Shown here piece after piece: positions 8,160-16,711 of a stretch of DNA of 44,925 bases. Positions within the stretch are counted from its first letter, which is position 1; every line of letters begins with the position of its first letter. The position numbers and the translations under genes were made by a program. The notes below the pieces were generated by a model. The model was not told the DNA's origin, ran no database searches, and saw only the letters and a program-made list of their open reading frames with translations. The stretch comes from Verrucomicrobium sp. BvORR034 (GTDB taxonomy: Bacteria > Verrucomicrobiota > Verrucomicrobiia > Verrucomicrobiales > Verrucomicrobiaceae): NCBI RefSeq assembly GCF_000739635.1, contig NZ_BATQ01000149.1, forward strand, positions 1 through 44,925, written 5' to 3'.

Positions 8160-10373
8160 TTAGGGAGTTGAAAATCCGGCGGCTGAGAGCCATACTGCGG
8201 GATGATCCTTCCACGCAGGATTTCTCCCTTGCGCCATTTCTGCCGAGTTCACCAATCCGTCCCGATCGGGATCGTTGGGCGGGGCTGAGTTCTTGTCTCC
8301 CACTCCGTCTCCATCAGAATCAGCAAGCGCAGGATTCAGGCCGAGCAGCACCTCGTCACTGTTTGAGAGCGTATCCCCATCTTGGTCCTCATTGGCGTCC
8401 GTGACGCCGTCGGCATCTGTGTCCGCCATCAACGGGTGAGTCCCCAAGTTGTGCTCGACAAGATTCACCAGACCATCCTGATCTGGATCCATCTGAGAAT
8501 CATTGACTCGCAAGTCCAGCCCCTTGGCGGGATACCTCCATTTGCCATAGCGATGCTCCCACAAATCTGACATGCCATCGCCATCAAGGTCACCCGGCGA
8601 AACCCTGGTGAAGACTGGGTTGCTGGATGTCAGCGCAGATTCGGCCCAGTCAGGAACTCCATCGCCATCGGAATCTACTGAGGGGGCATCATTCGCTGGA
8701 TAAAGTCTCTTCTCCATCAACCAGCGGATGTCGGGTGCCCATCCAGGGTGGAGTGCAGACAACGAGTTCGCATTGAATGGGGACAACAACAGCCGCGCTT
8801 CCTCATAATTCAGTACACCGTCCCCATCGGGATCTCCAATGGCGTCATCAGCATTATTTGGATCTAGCCCATATGAATTCTCAAAGACATCGGTCATCCC
8901 GTCGAGGTCCGAATCATATGCTACGAGATCCACATCAAGCGCTATCCCAGCTTGGTACTGCGCCAAGTTGGTGAGGCCATTTGAATCTAGGTCACCTTGG
9001 GCATCAGCGAGATTTAAAGGGTCCAGGCCAAAATGAACTTCGATTCGATCAGGAATTTCGTCACTGTCCTGGTCCGCGGTGTCAACCAGGAAATAGTCTG
9101 TGTACAGTGCCCCCCAACCCAAGCGGTTGCTCAAGTCATAAGCAGAGCTTGGGTCCGTGTAGTACACCATTAGCTCCTCGTAGTCACTGAGCCCATCATC
9201 ATCACAATCGACATCCAGGTCATTGAGCCCGTGCTGCATCTCAAACACGTACCCAAGCCCGTCACCATCGGCATCCGGCCCATAGGGAAGTGTATCCAAA
9301 TGATTTGGGAGACCGTCAAGATCAGCATCGCCCAACACTTCACCGTACCATTTGATGCCGTTGTACCAGCTTAAATTATCTGAATCGTACGCAAACGGAT
9401 CCATTTGATCTCCAATGCCATCCCCGTCAGTATCAATTGGCGTATCAGGATAGGGATCCCAGAAGTTCGCCAAACCGTCCCAATCATTGTCGTAGTAGAC
9501 CCAAGAATCCCAGGACAAACCGTTTATGCTGCTGGTGTTATACAAGTCAAGCGGGGCGGGGTCATAGGAATCGGGAAAGCCGTCGGAATCGGAATCTAAG
9601 GGTAACTCTTCTGGCATGTAATCCCACCAATTCGCCACCCCGTCTCCGTCGGCATCTTCGTAGAGGCGATCATACCATTCTCTATTGTTCACGGTGCTGT
9701 AGTTGGCCACGTCCTGTGGCGCAGGATCGTCAACGTTTGTCACGCCATCATTGTCATCGTCAAAGATGGTGTACGGGTAATAATCGTTGAAATTGACAAT
9801 GCCGTCACCATCGTCGTCTCCGAGCGCGTTTCCGTTCCAGTAATATGTCGCCCCATTTGCTCCATACGACGTGTTTGAAGGATCATAAGGAGCTGGGTCG
9901 TCTGGATTCTTGTATCCGTCGCCGTCATAGTCGTAGTAAGTGGCACCCGCGTATGACGGGAGAATACCCCCTGGGTACTGGACGTCATAGAACTGATAGT
10001 ATTCGTCCCAGTCGCTGCAGGAATCTCCATCGCTATCCCAGGTGGTTAGTGAGACGGGCATGACCAACCGCACAATATGCAGTTCGTCTCCATCACCGAA
10101 GCCGTCCATGTCCGTATCAAAAACAAACGGGTTGGAGCCTTCTTGAGCCTCCTCCAGGTTGGTCGCACCATCTCCGTCAACATCCAGATTCTGCAGATCC
10201 ATTGCTGTCAAGGTGGTGGCAATTTGGGAGACCGGGTTGGTCCATGTATCACTCACACCGTCCGCATTGGTGTCGGACCAGCTTGCACCCAGCGGCAGCA
10301 GGTGGATATGCCAGAAGAGGACGGCTACAGAGAAAGCGGTCAACGCCCCCCTCCTTCCAGAAAAAGCAATCAA
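8160..10373 (-). CDS. Secreted thrombospondin type-3 repeat (calcium-binding) protein
   Basis: About 737 residues. Almost the whole mature protein is made of D-x-D-x-D-G-x-x-D loops (DVDGDGATN, DTDMDGFGDGDE, DDDGDGIVN, DADGDGVAN, DTDGDGIGDQMDP and many more), the thrombospondin-3 calcium-binding repeat. Spacers such as DPAPYDPSN recur between units. Such proteins fold into rigid Ca-dependent rods outside the cell. I choose the TTG at 10373 because it directly precedes a signal-peptide-like run (GALTAFSVAVLFWHIHLL) and has AGGAAAGG four bases upstream; an ATG at 10571 would add 66 residues that do not look like a leader. The stop lies 23 nt before the RHS start, so the two are probably co-transcribed and may work together at the surface. 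The role of the pairing is inference. Confidence 0.8.
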   Translation of the reverse strand: MIAFSGRRGALTAFSVAVLFWHIHLLPLGASWSDTNADGVSDTWTNPVSQIATTLTAMDLQNLDVDGDGATNLEEAQEGSNPFVFDTDMDGFGDGDELHIVRLVMPVSLTTWDSDGDSCSDWDEYYQFYDVQYPGGILPSYAGATYYDYDGDGYKNPDDPAPYDPSNTSYGANGATYYWNGNALGDDDGDGIVNFNDYYPYTIFDDDNDGVTNVDDPAPQDVANYSTVNNREWYDRLYEDADGDGVANWWDYMPEELPLDSDSDGFPDSYDPAPLDLYNTSSINGLSWDSWVYYDNDWDGLANFWDPYPDTPIDTDGDGIGDQMDPFAYDSDNLSWYNGIKWYGEVLGDADLDGLPNHLDTLPYGPDADGDGLGYVFEMQHGLNDLDVDCDDDGLSDYEELMVYYTDPSSAYDLSNRLGWGALYTDYFLVDTADQDSDEIPDRIEVHFGLDPLNLADAQGDLDSNGLTNLAQYQAGIALDVDLVAYDSDLDGMTDVFENSYGLDPNNADDAIGDPDGDGVLNYEEARLLLSPFNANSLSALHPGWAPDIRWLMEKRLYPANDAPSVDSDGDGVPDWAESALTSSNPVFTRVSPGDLDGDGMSDLWEHRYGKWRYPAKGLDLRVNDSQMDPDQDGLVNLVEHNLGTHPLMADTDADGVTDANEDQDGDTLSNSDEVLLGLNPALADSDGDGVGDKNSAPPNDPDRDGLVNSAEMAQGRNPAWKDHPAVWLSAAGFSTP

Positions 10374-10899
10374 GGAACCTTTCCTATGTTTGCGCGATGC
10401 ATCTGGGCGGCCGAAACGGACTCGCCATACCTTCCAATGTGACAACAACCCGCAGAGAGTCACAAAGTTGCGTCTTAAAATTGCATCATGCAGCGCAACC
10501 AACCTCGCTTGGAAACAATCCTTTGATCTAAGAATGAGACAGGGGCCGGTTTCACCTTGTAAACGCTCCATAAGTGGTTGGGACCACGCACAGCATACAA
10601 TTGGCCAAACCTAACGGCTTTGTGGTGAGCCGAGCTTCAAAATCGACCTGCAGCCACTCCCGTACTATTTGCCATCATATTTATATTAGCATGACCCCAT
10701 TGAAATTGAAGCCCAGCCTCATTGACAAGATTACGCAGAGCCAGAGCATTCAGACGTATACCGACACATGAATCACAGCCCCCGATGGCCGCAGCGCCAA
10801 ATGAAGGGGCCCCTGCATAACAAGTCGAGAAAGACTGTTCCCGAATGCCGCTCCAATCGCCCCTCTTGCTCCCGGCATCAGTAACGAGTGGATTTCGCA
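10374..10899. other. Gene-poor interval upstream of the TSP3 gene
   Basis: This contains the probable 5' leader of the thrombospondin-3 gene (or its 66-residue extension if the ATG at 10571 is used). An 87-codon frame on the minus strand (10637-10900) has an ATG overlapping the stop of the upstream gene as TGATG, but its composition resembles random translation and no family is recognisable. No strong terminator hairpin was seen. Confidence 0.35.
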
Positions 10900-11427
10900 T
10901 CAATCACGGGTCTTTACATCAACCTCTGCCCAGGCCTTTTCTTTGTCGGGCGAGCACCAGTAGCCGTGTTGATGTTTGGACGAGGTGGTGATTTCATCGG
11001 TGAGGGTGTCCCCCGTTACCCCCGGGTGACTTTCCCATACGCCGTTGACACGCACCGTTTTCTTTTTGGCGAGATTCTTGCCCTTCCGCACAAACTGAAT
11101 TTCAGCGAGGCCAGGCCGTTCGTTGATGCTTTCGACCACCTCCACCCGGACGGTGTCAGTCGGCACCGAGGGGACGACCACTGAGACGAAAGTATCGGTG
11201 CCGCGTTCCCAAGGAATCACCACCCCATCTTTTCGGAACACTTCTTTGCCCTTGGTGATGAGTACAACATTCAGGACCTTGGATCCGCGGTCGTTGAATC
11301 CTCCATTGTGCTGATTCCAGATCGTCACAGTTGTTCGACGCTCATTCAGAGGTATTTTTTCCGTTTCTTGAGCGCAAAGTCCGACTAAACCAAGGAGCAG
11401 GACCAAAAATGCGGGGATAAACTTCAT
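10900..11427 (-). CDS. Small secreted protein with discoidin-like C-terminus
   Basis: 175 residues, starting at an ATG with a clear Sec signal peptide (MKFIPAFLVLLLGLVGLCAQ). The C-terminal part, NLAKKKTVRVNG-x-WES, then TLTDE and H-x-x-GYW, ending WAEVDVK, follows the usual order of an F5/8 type C (discoidin) or NPCBM-like domain: asparagine-leucine-alanine opening, 'lTDg' turn and a closing W-x-x-x-DL strand. Only the first half of such a domain appears to be present, so it may be truncated. Its own role is unknown; it is probably extracellular and could bind carbohydrate. It is on the same strand as the downstream TSP3/RHS genes but separated by about 0.5 kb, so co-transcription is uncertain. 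Confidence 0.7.
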   Translation of the reverse strand: MKFIPAFLVLLLGLVGLCAQETEKIPLNERRTTVTIWNQHNGGFNDRGSKVLNVVLITKGKEVFRKDGVVIPWERGTDTFVSVVVPSVPTDTVRVEVVESINERPGLAEIQFVRKGKNLAKKKTVRVNGVWESHPGVTGDTLTDEITTSSKHQHGYWCSPDKEKAWAEVDVKTRD

Positions 11428-11659
11428 GGAGCTTTTTGTTGATGGAGTGTTTTTGACCTAAGCGTGTTGTTACCATGAAGTCACCAAGCTTGCAAGAGCG
11501 TGGGCGACCTGAGCTATCGGTCTCAGGCCTCCCCTCAAGCTTGCCGGCATCCGCAAGAAATGTTCTATTCCGATCATCGCGCTACCCGGATACGGCCATT
11601 CCCTCCTGCCGACAGTCTCCAGCCTTGGCAGACCCTCTCGAGTCCCTCAGGAATGGGCC

Positions 11660-12532
11660 ATGCGCTTCTCATTCATCTCTCACCTTCCCGCTCTTTTCCC
11701 CAAGGCAGGGTGGACGGTCCTCACCGGATTGATGTTGCACGTCATGGCGTCGTCGGCCTCGGCCATCCTGGTAGCCCATGACTCCTTTGACTACACGGTC
11801 GGCTCCAGTCTGGCTACGCTGAATGGCGGAGCGGGGTTCTCCTCGCCCTGGAGCATTCAGCAGACGACCAGTGGCGGCAATGGCACGGTGCTGGTGTCCA
11901 CCAGTGGTATCACCTCCACGCCCAGCCATGCGACTAACAGCACAGCGGGCAATGGCATCTATGGGGCGCGTTCGTTTGACCGGATCAACACCGGCACCGT
12001 GTACTTCAGTTTCCTGGTGGACAACGAGAGCGATGGATCCCGGTTCATCGCATTCTCGCTGATGGACGGGAGCTCAGAGAAGGCCTATCTCGGACAGTCC
12101 GGAGGGGGCTCCGTGTGGGGTGCGTTTGGCGCGCTGAATCTCAACTCCAGCACCGCATCCCGCCCAGCGGTATCCGGGATGACACAACTGGTGCTGAAGG
12201 TGGAGTTTGACCAGAGCGGCATTAATGACCGCGCCACATTGTTCGTGAATCCAGATTTGTCGGGTGCAGAGCCCACCTCGGGTTATTTCACATCAACCGG
12301 GGATTACTTCGCCAACGGCCTCAACGGCATCCGCCTGGGTTCAGGGTTCGCCACGGGCAGTCAGACGACCGCCGTGGCCGGCTTTGATGAAGTGCGGATC
12401 GCGACAGACTGGGTCAGTCTGGCCCAGACGCCGGAGCCGGGGCGGGCGTTGTTGCTGGTCTGCGGGCTCGCGGGGATGGCGATGAGACGACGACGTAGCA
12501 CGTATCAGACCGCCACAACTCATTCGGAGTAA
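11660..12532 (+). CDS. PEP-CTERM sorted exported protein
   Basis: 290 residues. An N-terminal signal peptide (TVLTGLMLHVMASSASA) leads into a beta-rich body beginning AHDSFDY-x-VGSSL-x-x-LNGG, a common opening of verrucomicrobial and planctomycete PEP-CTERM proteins with a concanavalin/LamG-like fold. The C-terminus has the three-part sorting signal: PEP (TPEPGR), a hydrophobic helix (ALLLVCGLAGMAM) and an arginine cluster (RRRR). This is recognised by an exosortase, which cleaves and attaches or releases the protein at the cell surface, often with exopolysaccharide. The start is supported by AGGAA about 10 nt upstream. No exosortase gene is in the window. The body gives no catalytic motif. 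Confidence 0.9.
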   Translation: MRFSFISHLPALFPKAGWTVLTGLMLHVMASSASAILVAHDSFDYTVGSSLATLNGGAGFSSPWSIQQTTSGGNGTVLVSTSGITSTPSHATNSTAGNGIYGARSFDRINTGTVYFSFLVDNESDGSRFIAFSLMDGSSEKAYLGQSGGGSVWGAFGALNLNSSTASRPAVSGMTQLVLKVEFDQSGINDRATLFVNPDLSGAEPTSGYFTSTGDYFANGLNGIRLGSGFATGSQTTAVAGFDEVRIATDWVSLAQTPEPGRALLLVCGLAGMAMRRRRSTYQTATTHSE

Positions 12533-12551
12533 AACTCCATCACCTTCCCAC

Positions 12552-12586
12552 CCAACGTAGACTCGCTGGAAGCTCGTCAACGTTGG
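12552..12586 (+). repeat. REP-like GTAG hairpin
   Basis: CCAACGT at 12552-12558 pairs with ACGTTGG at 12580-12586, enclosing GAC/GTC pairs and an imperfect inner stem. GTAG (12557-12560) lies at the stem base, the tetranucleotide typical of REP elements. It is 20 bases after the PEP-CTERM stop and could also help end transcription, though no T-tract follows. Confidence 0.45.
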
Positions 12587-12815
12587 ACTTGTTGCCGAAT
12601 CCCCTTCGAGGAAGAGCTTCGGTTGGAGTAGTGGAGAGCGTTTTTCTTGAAGGCTCACGAAGCGAGGATGTTGGCCAGCGTTGCCGTGCTGTGAACGTCC
12701 CTCGCACAGAGATCGACCTCATCCGTAGTCTTGGCGGAGAGATGCGAAAGAGACAGGAACTTCCTGAGTGGTCAGGAGATTAAGCGTATTGGCCGATCAG
12801 TCCTCCGCTCACCAA

Positions 12816-12836
12816 CCGACGGGGACCGTCGGACTA
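12816..12836 (-). repeat. REP-like GTAG hairpin, minus orientation
   Basis: CCGACGG (12816-12822) and CCGTCGG (12826-12832) form a perfect 7-bp stem with a 3-base loop. Read on the minus strand it is preceded by GTAG (complement of 12833-12836) plus one T, the classic REP layout. The orientation is opposite to the hairpin at 12552. Confidence 0.5.
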
Positions 12837-12919
12837 CACCGCTGTTGTCGCCTTCGGAACAACTTGGCCATATTCGGCGGCTGAGATAGCGTAGGGTGAT
12901 ATGAGCTAATCATCCCCTC

Positions 12920-13744
12920 TCACTCATCCCGGTAGCGCTTGGGCGTCATTCCATACTTCTCCCGGAAATCCCGCGCGAAATGGGATCCGTTCTTGTAACC
13001 TGTCTTCAGGGCAATCACCGCCACGGCATCGGCGCTGGTTTTCAAGAGTTGGGCGGCCCGCTCCATGCGAACCTGTCTGAGGAATGCGTAGGGGGACACA
13101 CCGAGCTTCTGTCGAAAGCACCGGGTAAGATGACTGGCACTCACAAAGCTGACGTTCTGCGCGAGCCAGCCGACCTCCACCGTACTCGCATAGTGGGTGC
13201 AAAGGAAGGAAGTTGCACGCTCCACTGGATCCATCACGGGTGACGCTTCAGCACGTGCCGCGGCGACACGGAACCAACCCGCCTCCAGGTGTTGATGCGT
13301 GGCGGCTTCTGCAACCCAGGGCTCATCCGATGACCAGGCCTGGATGAGAAACTCGTGCTCGCGATAGAGCGTCATCAGGCTGGGCCAGTACACCTCCTGC
13401 ACATGCTGGATCCAGGCCTCCAGCTTCACGTTCACATGCTCCCAGCAGTGCATGAGCGCGTCTGAGTCGCAGGAGGAGACCAGGCTGCGATGGAGTTCCC
13501 CATCCTCCTGCCGGAACTCCAGCAAGCGGCCCTGCCGGGCCCAGGCATGCATCGACTCCAGGCGTCTGGAAAAGTCCTCCAACACCTCCTGGCGCCGGGG
13601 ATGCTGACAGAGACGCACCGCAGCAAAGCCTTCCAGCGTCGAGCGAAGCCGGCAGAGCTCATGCAGGCCCCCCAGGTCGTCGAACGACGAGTCGGCAGCA
13701 GCCATCGCAGGCCTGCCGGGCATCGCCGCCGACTCCATGGGCAT
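12920..13744 (-). CDS. Transcriptional regulator: FCD ligand domain fused to AraC-type HTH
   Basis: 274 residues. Residues ~25-155 read as an all-helical FCD domain, normally the effector domain of GntR/FadR-type regulators: LHELCRLRSTLEGFAAVRL, then D81-x3-H85 (EDGELHRSLV), REH130EFLIQAW and H150/H152. The Asp-x3-His, His, His set is the metal-binding quartet of that family. Residues ~175-272 are a double helix-turn-helix of the AraC/XylS family (VGWLAQNVSFVSASHLTRCF, LGVSPYAFLRQVRMERA, IALKTGYKNGSHFARDFRE, YGMTPKRYR). GntR proteins place a winged helix before FCD; here an AraC domain follows it. It starts 33 nt after the stop of the upstream oxidoreductase gene on the same strand, so it probably senses a sugar acid or related metabolite handled by that enzyme and the MFS transporter. 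Confidence 0.85.
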   Translation of the reverse strand: MPMESAAMPGRPAMAAADSSFDDLGGLHELCRLRSTLEGFAAVRLCQHPRRQEVLEDFSRRLESMHAWARQGRLLEFRQEDGELHRSLVSSCDSDALMHCWEHVNVKLEAWIQHVQEVYWPSLMTLYREHEFLIQAWSSDEPWVAEAATHQHLEAGWFRVAAARAEASPVMDPVERATSFLCTHYASTVEVGWLAQNVSFVSASHLTRCFRQKLGVSPYAFLRQVRMERAAQLLKTSADAVAVIALKTGYKNGSHFARDFREKYGMTPKRYRDE

Positions 13745-13777
13745 AGGGATGAATGATTTCCCAGAACCGTCCGCCTA

Positions 13778-15169
13778 TCAGGCGGGAGCGGCATACTCGC
13801 GATCCCGGTTCACACCAGGAAGCGGCACAGGATAACGACCATTTGCGTCCTCGCGGATCGGGGCGGGTGAATCCAGCGTGAGCTTGTCCACATCCGGCGC
13901 AAACTCATGCGGGCAGTTCAGCATTTGATCATAGGTGATGATCTGCCCGGTATGCGCCGCCATGCGGCCCATGGAGGTCACCAGACTGGCCTGCACGCCG
14001 CGCTCCATCTCATTGTAGGACTCGTTGTTGCGGATGGCATGGAGGAAGTCGTCCCACTCGAGTTGATACGGATTGGGCTCCGGCGATTCGCCCTTCCACA
14101 CGGTCTCTTCCGCACTGCGGCGCTGGCCTTTGAAGATGGCGCTGCGGGCCGGAAGGTGCCCGGCGCTGGAGACGATGGCACTGCCCTTGGTCCCGTGAAT
14201 GGTGGTGGAGAACTCATTGCGGCAGCCGGTGATGTTGCGCCCTTCAAAGAAGAACTTGGAGCCGTCCTTCCACGTGTACTCCACCGAGTAGTGGTCGAAG
14301 TTCTGGTCCACGTACTCTCCTCGATCCGTGCGGCCACCGCTGGCCTGCGCCTCGACCGGCCAGTCGTTCTTCATCCAGCACGCTTCATCGATGTTGTGGA
14401 TGAAGAAGTCGCTGTAAGCCCCACCGCTGGCCCAGAGGAAGGAATGGAACCGCTGGATCTGCCAGATGAGTTCTGGCGTCTCCTCCGGACGGCGCTTGGA
14501 GAAGCAGGAGGCAACTGGGGCCTGCATGCGGTAGGCACGTGCCAGGACGAGATCACCAATCGCACCGTCCTGCACGCGGTTGTAGAGCTCCTTGCGGATC
14601 TTGCAGTGGCGGCACATGAGGCCTACGGCCACCTTCAGTCCCTTTTTCTTTGCCTCTTCATTCAGCTCCAGCATGCGCTTGGCCGTGGGACCATCCACTG
14701 CCAGGGGCTTTTCCATGAAGATGTTCACGCCCTTTTCAATCGCGTACTTGAAGTGCACCCAGCGAAACGCGGGGGGCGTGGCGAAGATGGCCACATCTCC
14801 AGGCTTGAGCATGTCCACCGCCTGCTTGTAAGCGTCGAATCCGATGAACTTCGCGTCTTCCGACACGGACATCTTGTCTGGGTGCTTTTGCGCCAAAGCG
14901 TCGTGAGCAGCATTCAAGCGGTCCTTCTGCACATCGGCCATCGCGACCAGGCGGATGGAGGCATTCCCCACCGACATGGAGTTGCTAGCCGCGCCGGCAC
15001 CACGACCGCCGCACCCGATCAGGGCGGCCCGGACCGTGTCATCCCCCTGGGCATGCACATACGGGATCGTGATGCCAGAGAGCACGGAAAGTCCGGCCGT
15101 GGCCCGGGTGGCGTTCTTGAGGAAGTCGCGCCGCGTATTCGTCTGCTGGAGGGAGGTGAGGGAGTTCAT
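13778..15169 (-). CDS. Gfo/Idh/MocA family oxidoreductase, Tat-exported
   Basis: 463 residues. N-terminal twin-arginine leader (NTRRDFLKNATRATAGLSVL) followed by the NAD(P)-binding Rossmann motif AALIGCGGRGAGAA and the family marker EKPLAVDGP (the EKP lysine of the catalytic centre). The C-terminal half holds the bacterial dehydrogenase-type substrate domain (GGAYSDFFIHNIDEACW, GRNITGCRNEFSTTIHG). These enzymes oxidise or reduce sugars and inositols; Tat-exported versions are thought to work in the periplasm with the cofactor bound before export. It lies between the MFS transporter and the FCD-AraC regulator, all on the minus strand, suggesting a carbohydrate-use unit. The exact substrate cannot be read from sequence. 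Confidence 0.9.
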   Translation of the reverse strand: MNSLTSLQQTNTRRDFLKNATRATAGLSVLSGITIPYVHAQGDDTVRAALIGCGGRGAGAASNSMSVGNASIRLVAMADVQKDRLNAAHDALAQKHPDKMSVSEDAKFIGFDAYKQAVDMLKPGDVAIFATPPAFRWVHFKYAIEKGVNIFMEKPLAVDGPTAKRMLELNEEAKKKGLKVAVGLMCRHCKIRKELYNRVQDGAIGDLVLARAYRMQAPVASCFSKRRPEETPELIWQIQRFHSFLWASGGAYSDFFIHNIDEACWMKNDWPVEAQASGGRTDRGEYVDQNFDHYSVEYTWKDGSKFFFEGRNITGCRNEFSTTIHGTKGSAIVSSAGHLPARSAIFKGQRRSAEETVWKGESPEPNPYQLEWDDFLHAIRNNESYNEMERGVQASLVTSMGRMAAHTGQIITYDQMLNCPHEFAPDVDKLTLDSPAPIREDANGRYPVPLPGVNRDREYAAPA

Positions 15170-15194
15170 GGAGGGAGCGTGAAGATGGACTCAA

Positions 15195-15236
15195 CGCTCC
15201 ATCTCGTCCGATTCCATCAGCGGACGGGATGGAGCG
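15195..15236. repeat. Long intergenic hairpin (CGCTCCA family)
   Basis: CGCTCCATCTCGTCCG (15195-15210) pairs with CGGACGGGATGGAGCG (15221-15236) over 16 bp with one G-T, around a 10-base loop. No T-tract follows on either strand. It shares its end, TGGAGCGA(AG/C)GAAATGAT, with the hairpin at 42276-42297, so it belongs to a dispersed repeat family. Confidence 0.55.
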
Positions 15237-15345
15237 AAGAAATGATGAATTGGGAATGAGCTACCCACCCAAGCGCGACAACCCCCCAGGGTTCGCGGGC
15301 TGTACCCGGGCCACCATTCCTAAATCCTAATTCCTAATTTTTAGC

Positions 15346-16623
15346 TCAGTCCGCCGGCAGGTTCACCTGGTCATCCTGGTCCTTCTCATGCGGCAGCAGG
15401 AAGGCGACGATCGCCGCGGGAATGAAGAGATAGCCAGCATTCAACAGGGCGATGCGGTAGTCATCCACCTTGCCCGTAGCGGCCAGCCCAAAATAGACCG
15501 TGCCCGCAGCGGCCACGATGCGACCGAAGTTGTAGCAGAAACCGGCCCCTGTAGTGCGCAAGAGCGTGGGGAAGAGTGGAGGCAGGCACATGGTGAAAAG
15601 ACCAAACACCCCCTGGCACAAGCCGATCAAGGCAAACAACCACAGCGTGGCCTGATAGCTCCACGTCGTGTGGAAGCACAACCACATGGAGCCGGCGTAC
15701 GCCGCCAGCATGAGCACGATCGCGTTGCGATACCCCAGAAGCTTGGCCAGACCACCGGCCACGAAGTTCCCGATCACAGAGCCCACCATCACCCAGAAGA
15801 GCGACGTCACGGCCACGCTGTTCTTTTCCGCCGCCGTCACATTGGCGAACTCCGGCAAGGCCCGGACGTGCGCCTGCTGCCAGAACATGAAGGCCCAGTG
15901 GGCCGTGAGCGACACGGCGCAAATCAGCAGCACCCGCCAGGTGACTCCTCGCACTTGCGGGCTGAAAAGCTCCATCACCCCCGGGGGCTTCACCTTGTGT
16001 TGGGCAGCCTCCCATTCCTCCGTCTCCGGCACCGCCTTGCGGATCCAGAGCGTGATCAGCGCTGGCAGGATGCCCACCAGGAAGATCAGGCGGTTGCTCT
16101 CGTCCTCTTTGAGGAGAAATCCTGCCAGACATGCCAGCATGATACCGCAGTTCACCGCACTCTGGAGAACCGCCGCAATCCACGGACGCCACTTCTTCGG
16201 CCAGGTCTCCACCAGCAGCGAAGCCCCTACGGCCCACTCCCCGCCGATGCCGAGAGCGGCCAGGAAGCGGCAGATCCCCAGTTGCCACCACGTCTGGGCA
16301 AGGGCGGACAAGCCGGTAAAACACGCATAGGTAAGGATCGTCAACACCAGCGCCTTCCGACGCCCCAGGAGATCCCCCACCCGGCCAAAGAATGCCCCAC
16401 CGAGCGCCCACCCCACTAGGAAGAGTCCCTGGATGATGGAGGACTTCACTTTCACCTGCGGATCTCCGGTATCCGTCATGAGCAGGGCTGCCACGAAAGG
16501 CATCGCCACCAGCGTGTAGAGATGCATGTCCAGCCCGTCGAACAACCACCCCAGCCACGCGGCCAGACCGGAACGTTTTTGCTGCTTGGTCAGATCTCTA
16601 AGTCGGGTCACGGTCTGGGACAT
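15346..16623 (-). CDS. MFS transporter (sugar/organic acid permease type)
   Basis: 425 residues with about 12 hydrophobic segments. The opening (LAAWLGWLFDGLDMHLYTLV) carries the D-G-x-D in TM1 typical of the aromatic acid:H+ symporter, sialate permease and related major-facilitator groups. The loop 2-3 signature is GRVGDLLGRRKALV and the TM4-5 region GEWAVGASLLVETW. It is an inner-membrane, proton-coupled uptake protein for a small organic acid or sugar; the substrate is not deducible. It starts at the ATG at 16623. The downstream Gfo/Idh/MocA enzyme begins 176 nt after its stop, with a strong hairpin in that gap, so it may have partly separate expression. Confidence 0.9.
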   Translation of the reverse strand: MSQTVTRLRDLTKQQKRSGLAAWLGWLFDGLDMHLYTLVAMPFVAALLMTDTGDPQVKVKSSIIQGLFLVGWALGGAFFGRVGDLLGRRKALVLTILTYACFTGLSALAQTWWQLGICRFLAALGIGGEWAVGASLLVETWPKKWRPWIAAVLQSAVNCGIMLACLAGFLLKEDESNRLIFLVGILPALITLWIRKAVPETEEWEAAQHKVKPPGVMELFSPQVRGVTWRVLLICAVSLTAHWAFMFWQQAHVRALPEFANVTAAEKNSVAVTSLFWVMVGSVIGNFVAGGLAKLLGYRNAIVLMLAAYAGSMWLCFHTTWSYQATLWLFALIGLCQGVFGLFTMCLPPLFPTLLRTTGAGFCYNFGRIVAAAGTVYFGLAATGKVDDYRIALLNAGYLFIPAAIVAFLLPHEKDQDDQVNLPAD

Positions 16624-16711
16624 GGCGCGCGAGTGTGAAGGCCACTACGGGATGTGGCAAGCTCGAATTACCGGACAAAACGGTGGGTAACTTCGCAGCC
16701 CCACACGGCGG

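Larger units (their letters stand above)
12533..12919. other. Intergenic region with two inverted REP-like hairpins
   Basis: Between the PEP-CTERM gene and the convergent regulator gene no credible coding frame is visible. The interval is bordered by a plus-strand GTAG hairpin (12552-12586) and a minus-strand GTAG hairpin (12816-12836). The roughly 230 bases between them give only short frames without known motifs. Confidence 0.5.

Noticed and set aside
10637-10900. 87-codon frame whose ATG overlaps the preceding stop as TGATG
   Set aside because: The overlap suggests coupling, but the predicted product has no recognisable motif, signal peptide or compositional support and looks like translated intergenic DNA.
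13907-15259. Long antisense open frame (450 codons) opposite the Gfo/Idh/MocA gene
   Set aside because: It is a high-GC shadow of a gene with clear Tat leader, Rossmann and EKP motifs; the antisense product has no family features. The same applies to the long antisense frames at 21766-23007, 30265-31593 and 33214-34506.
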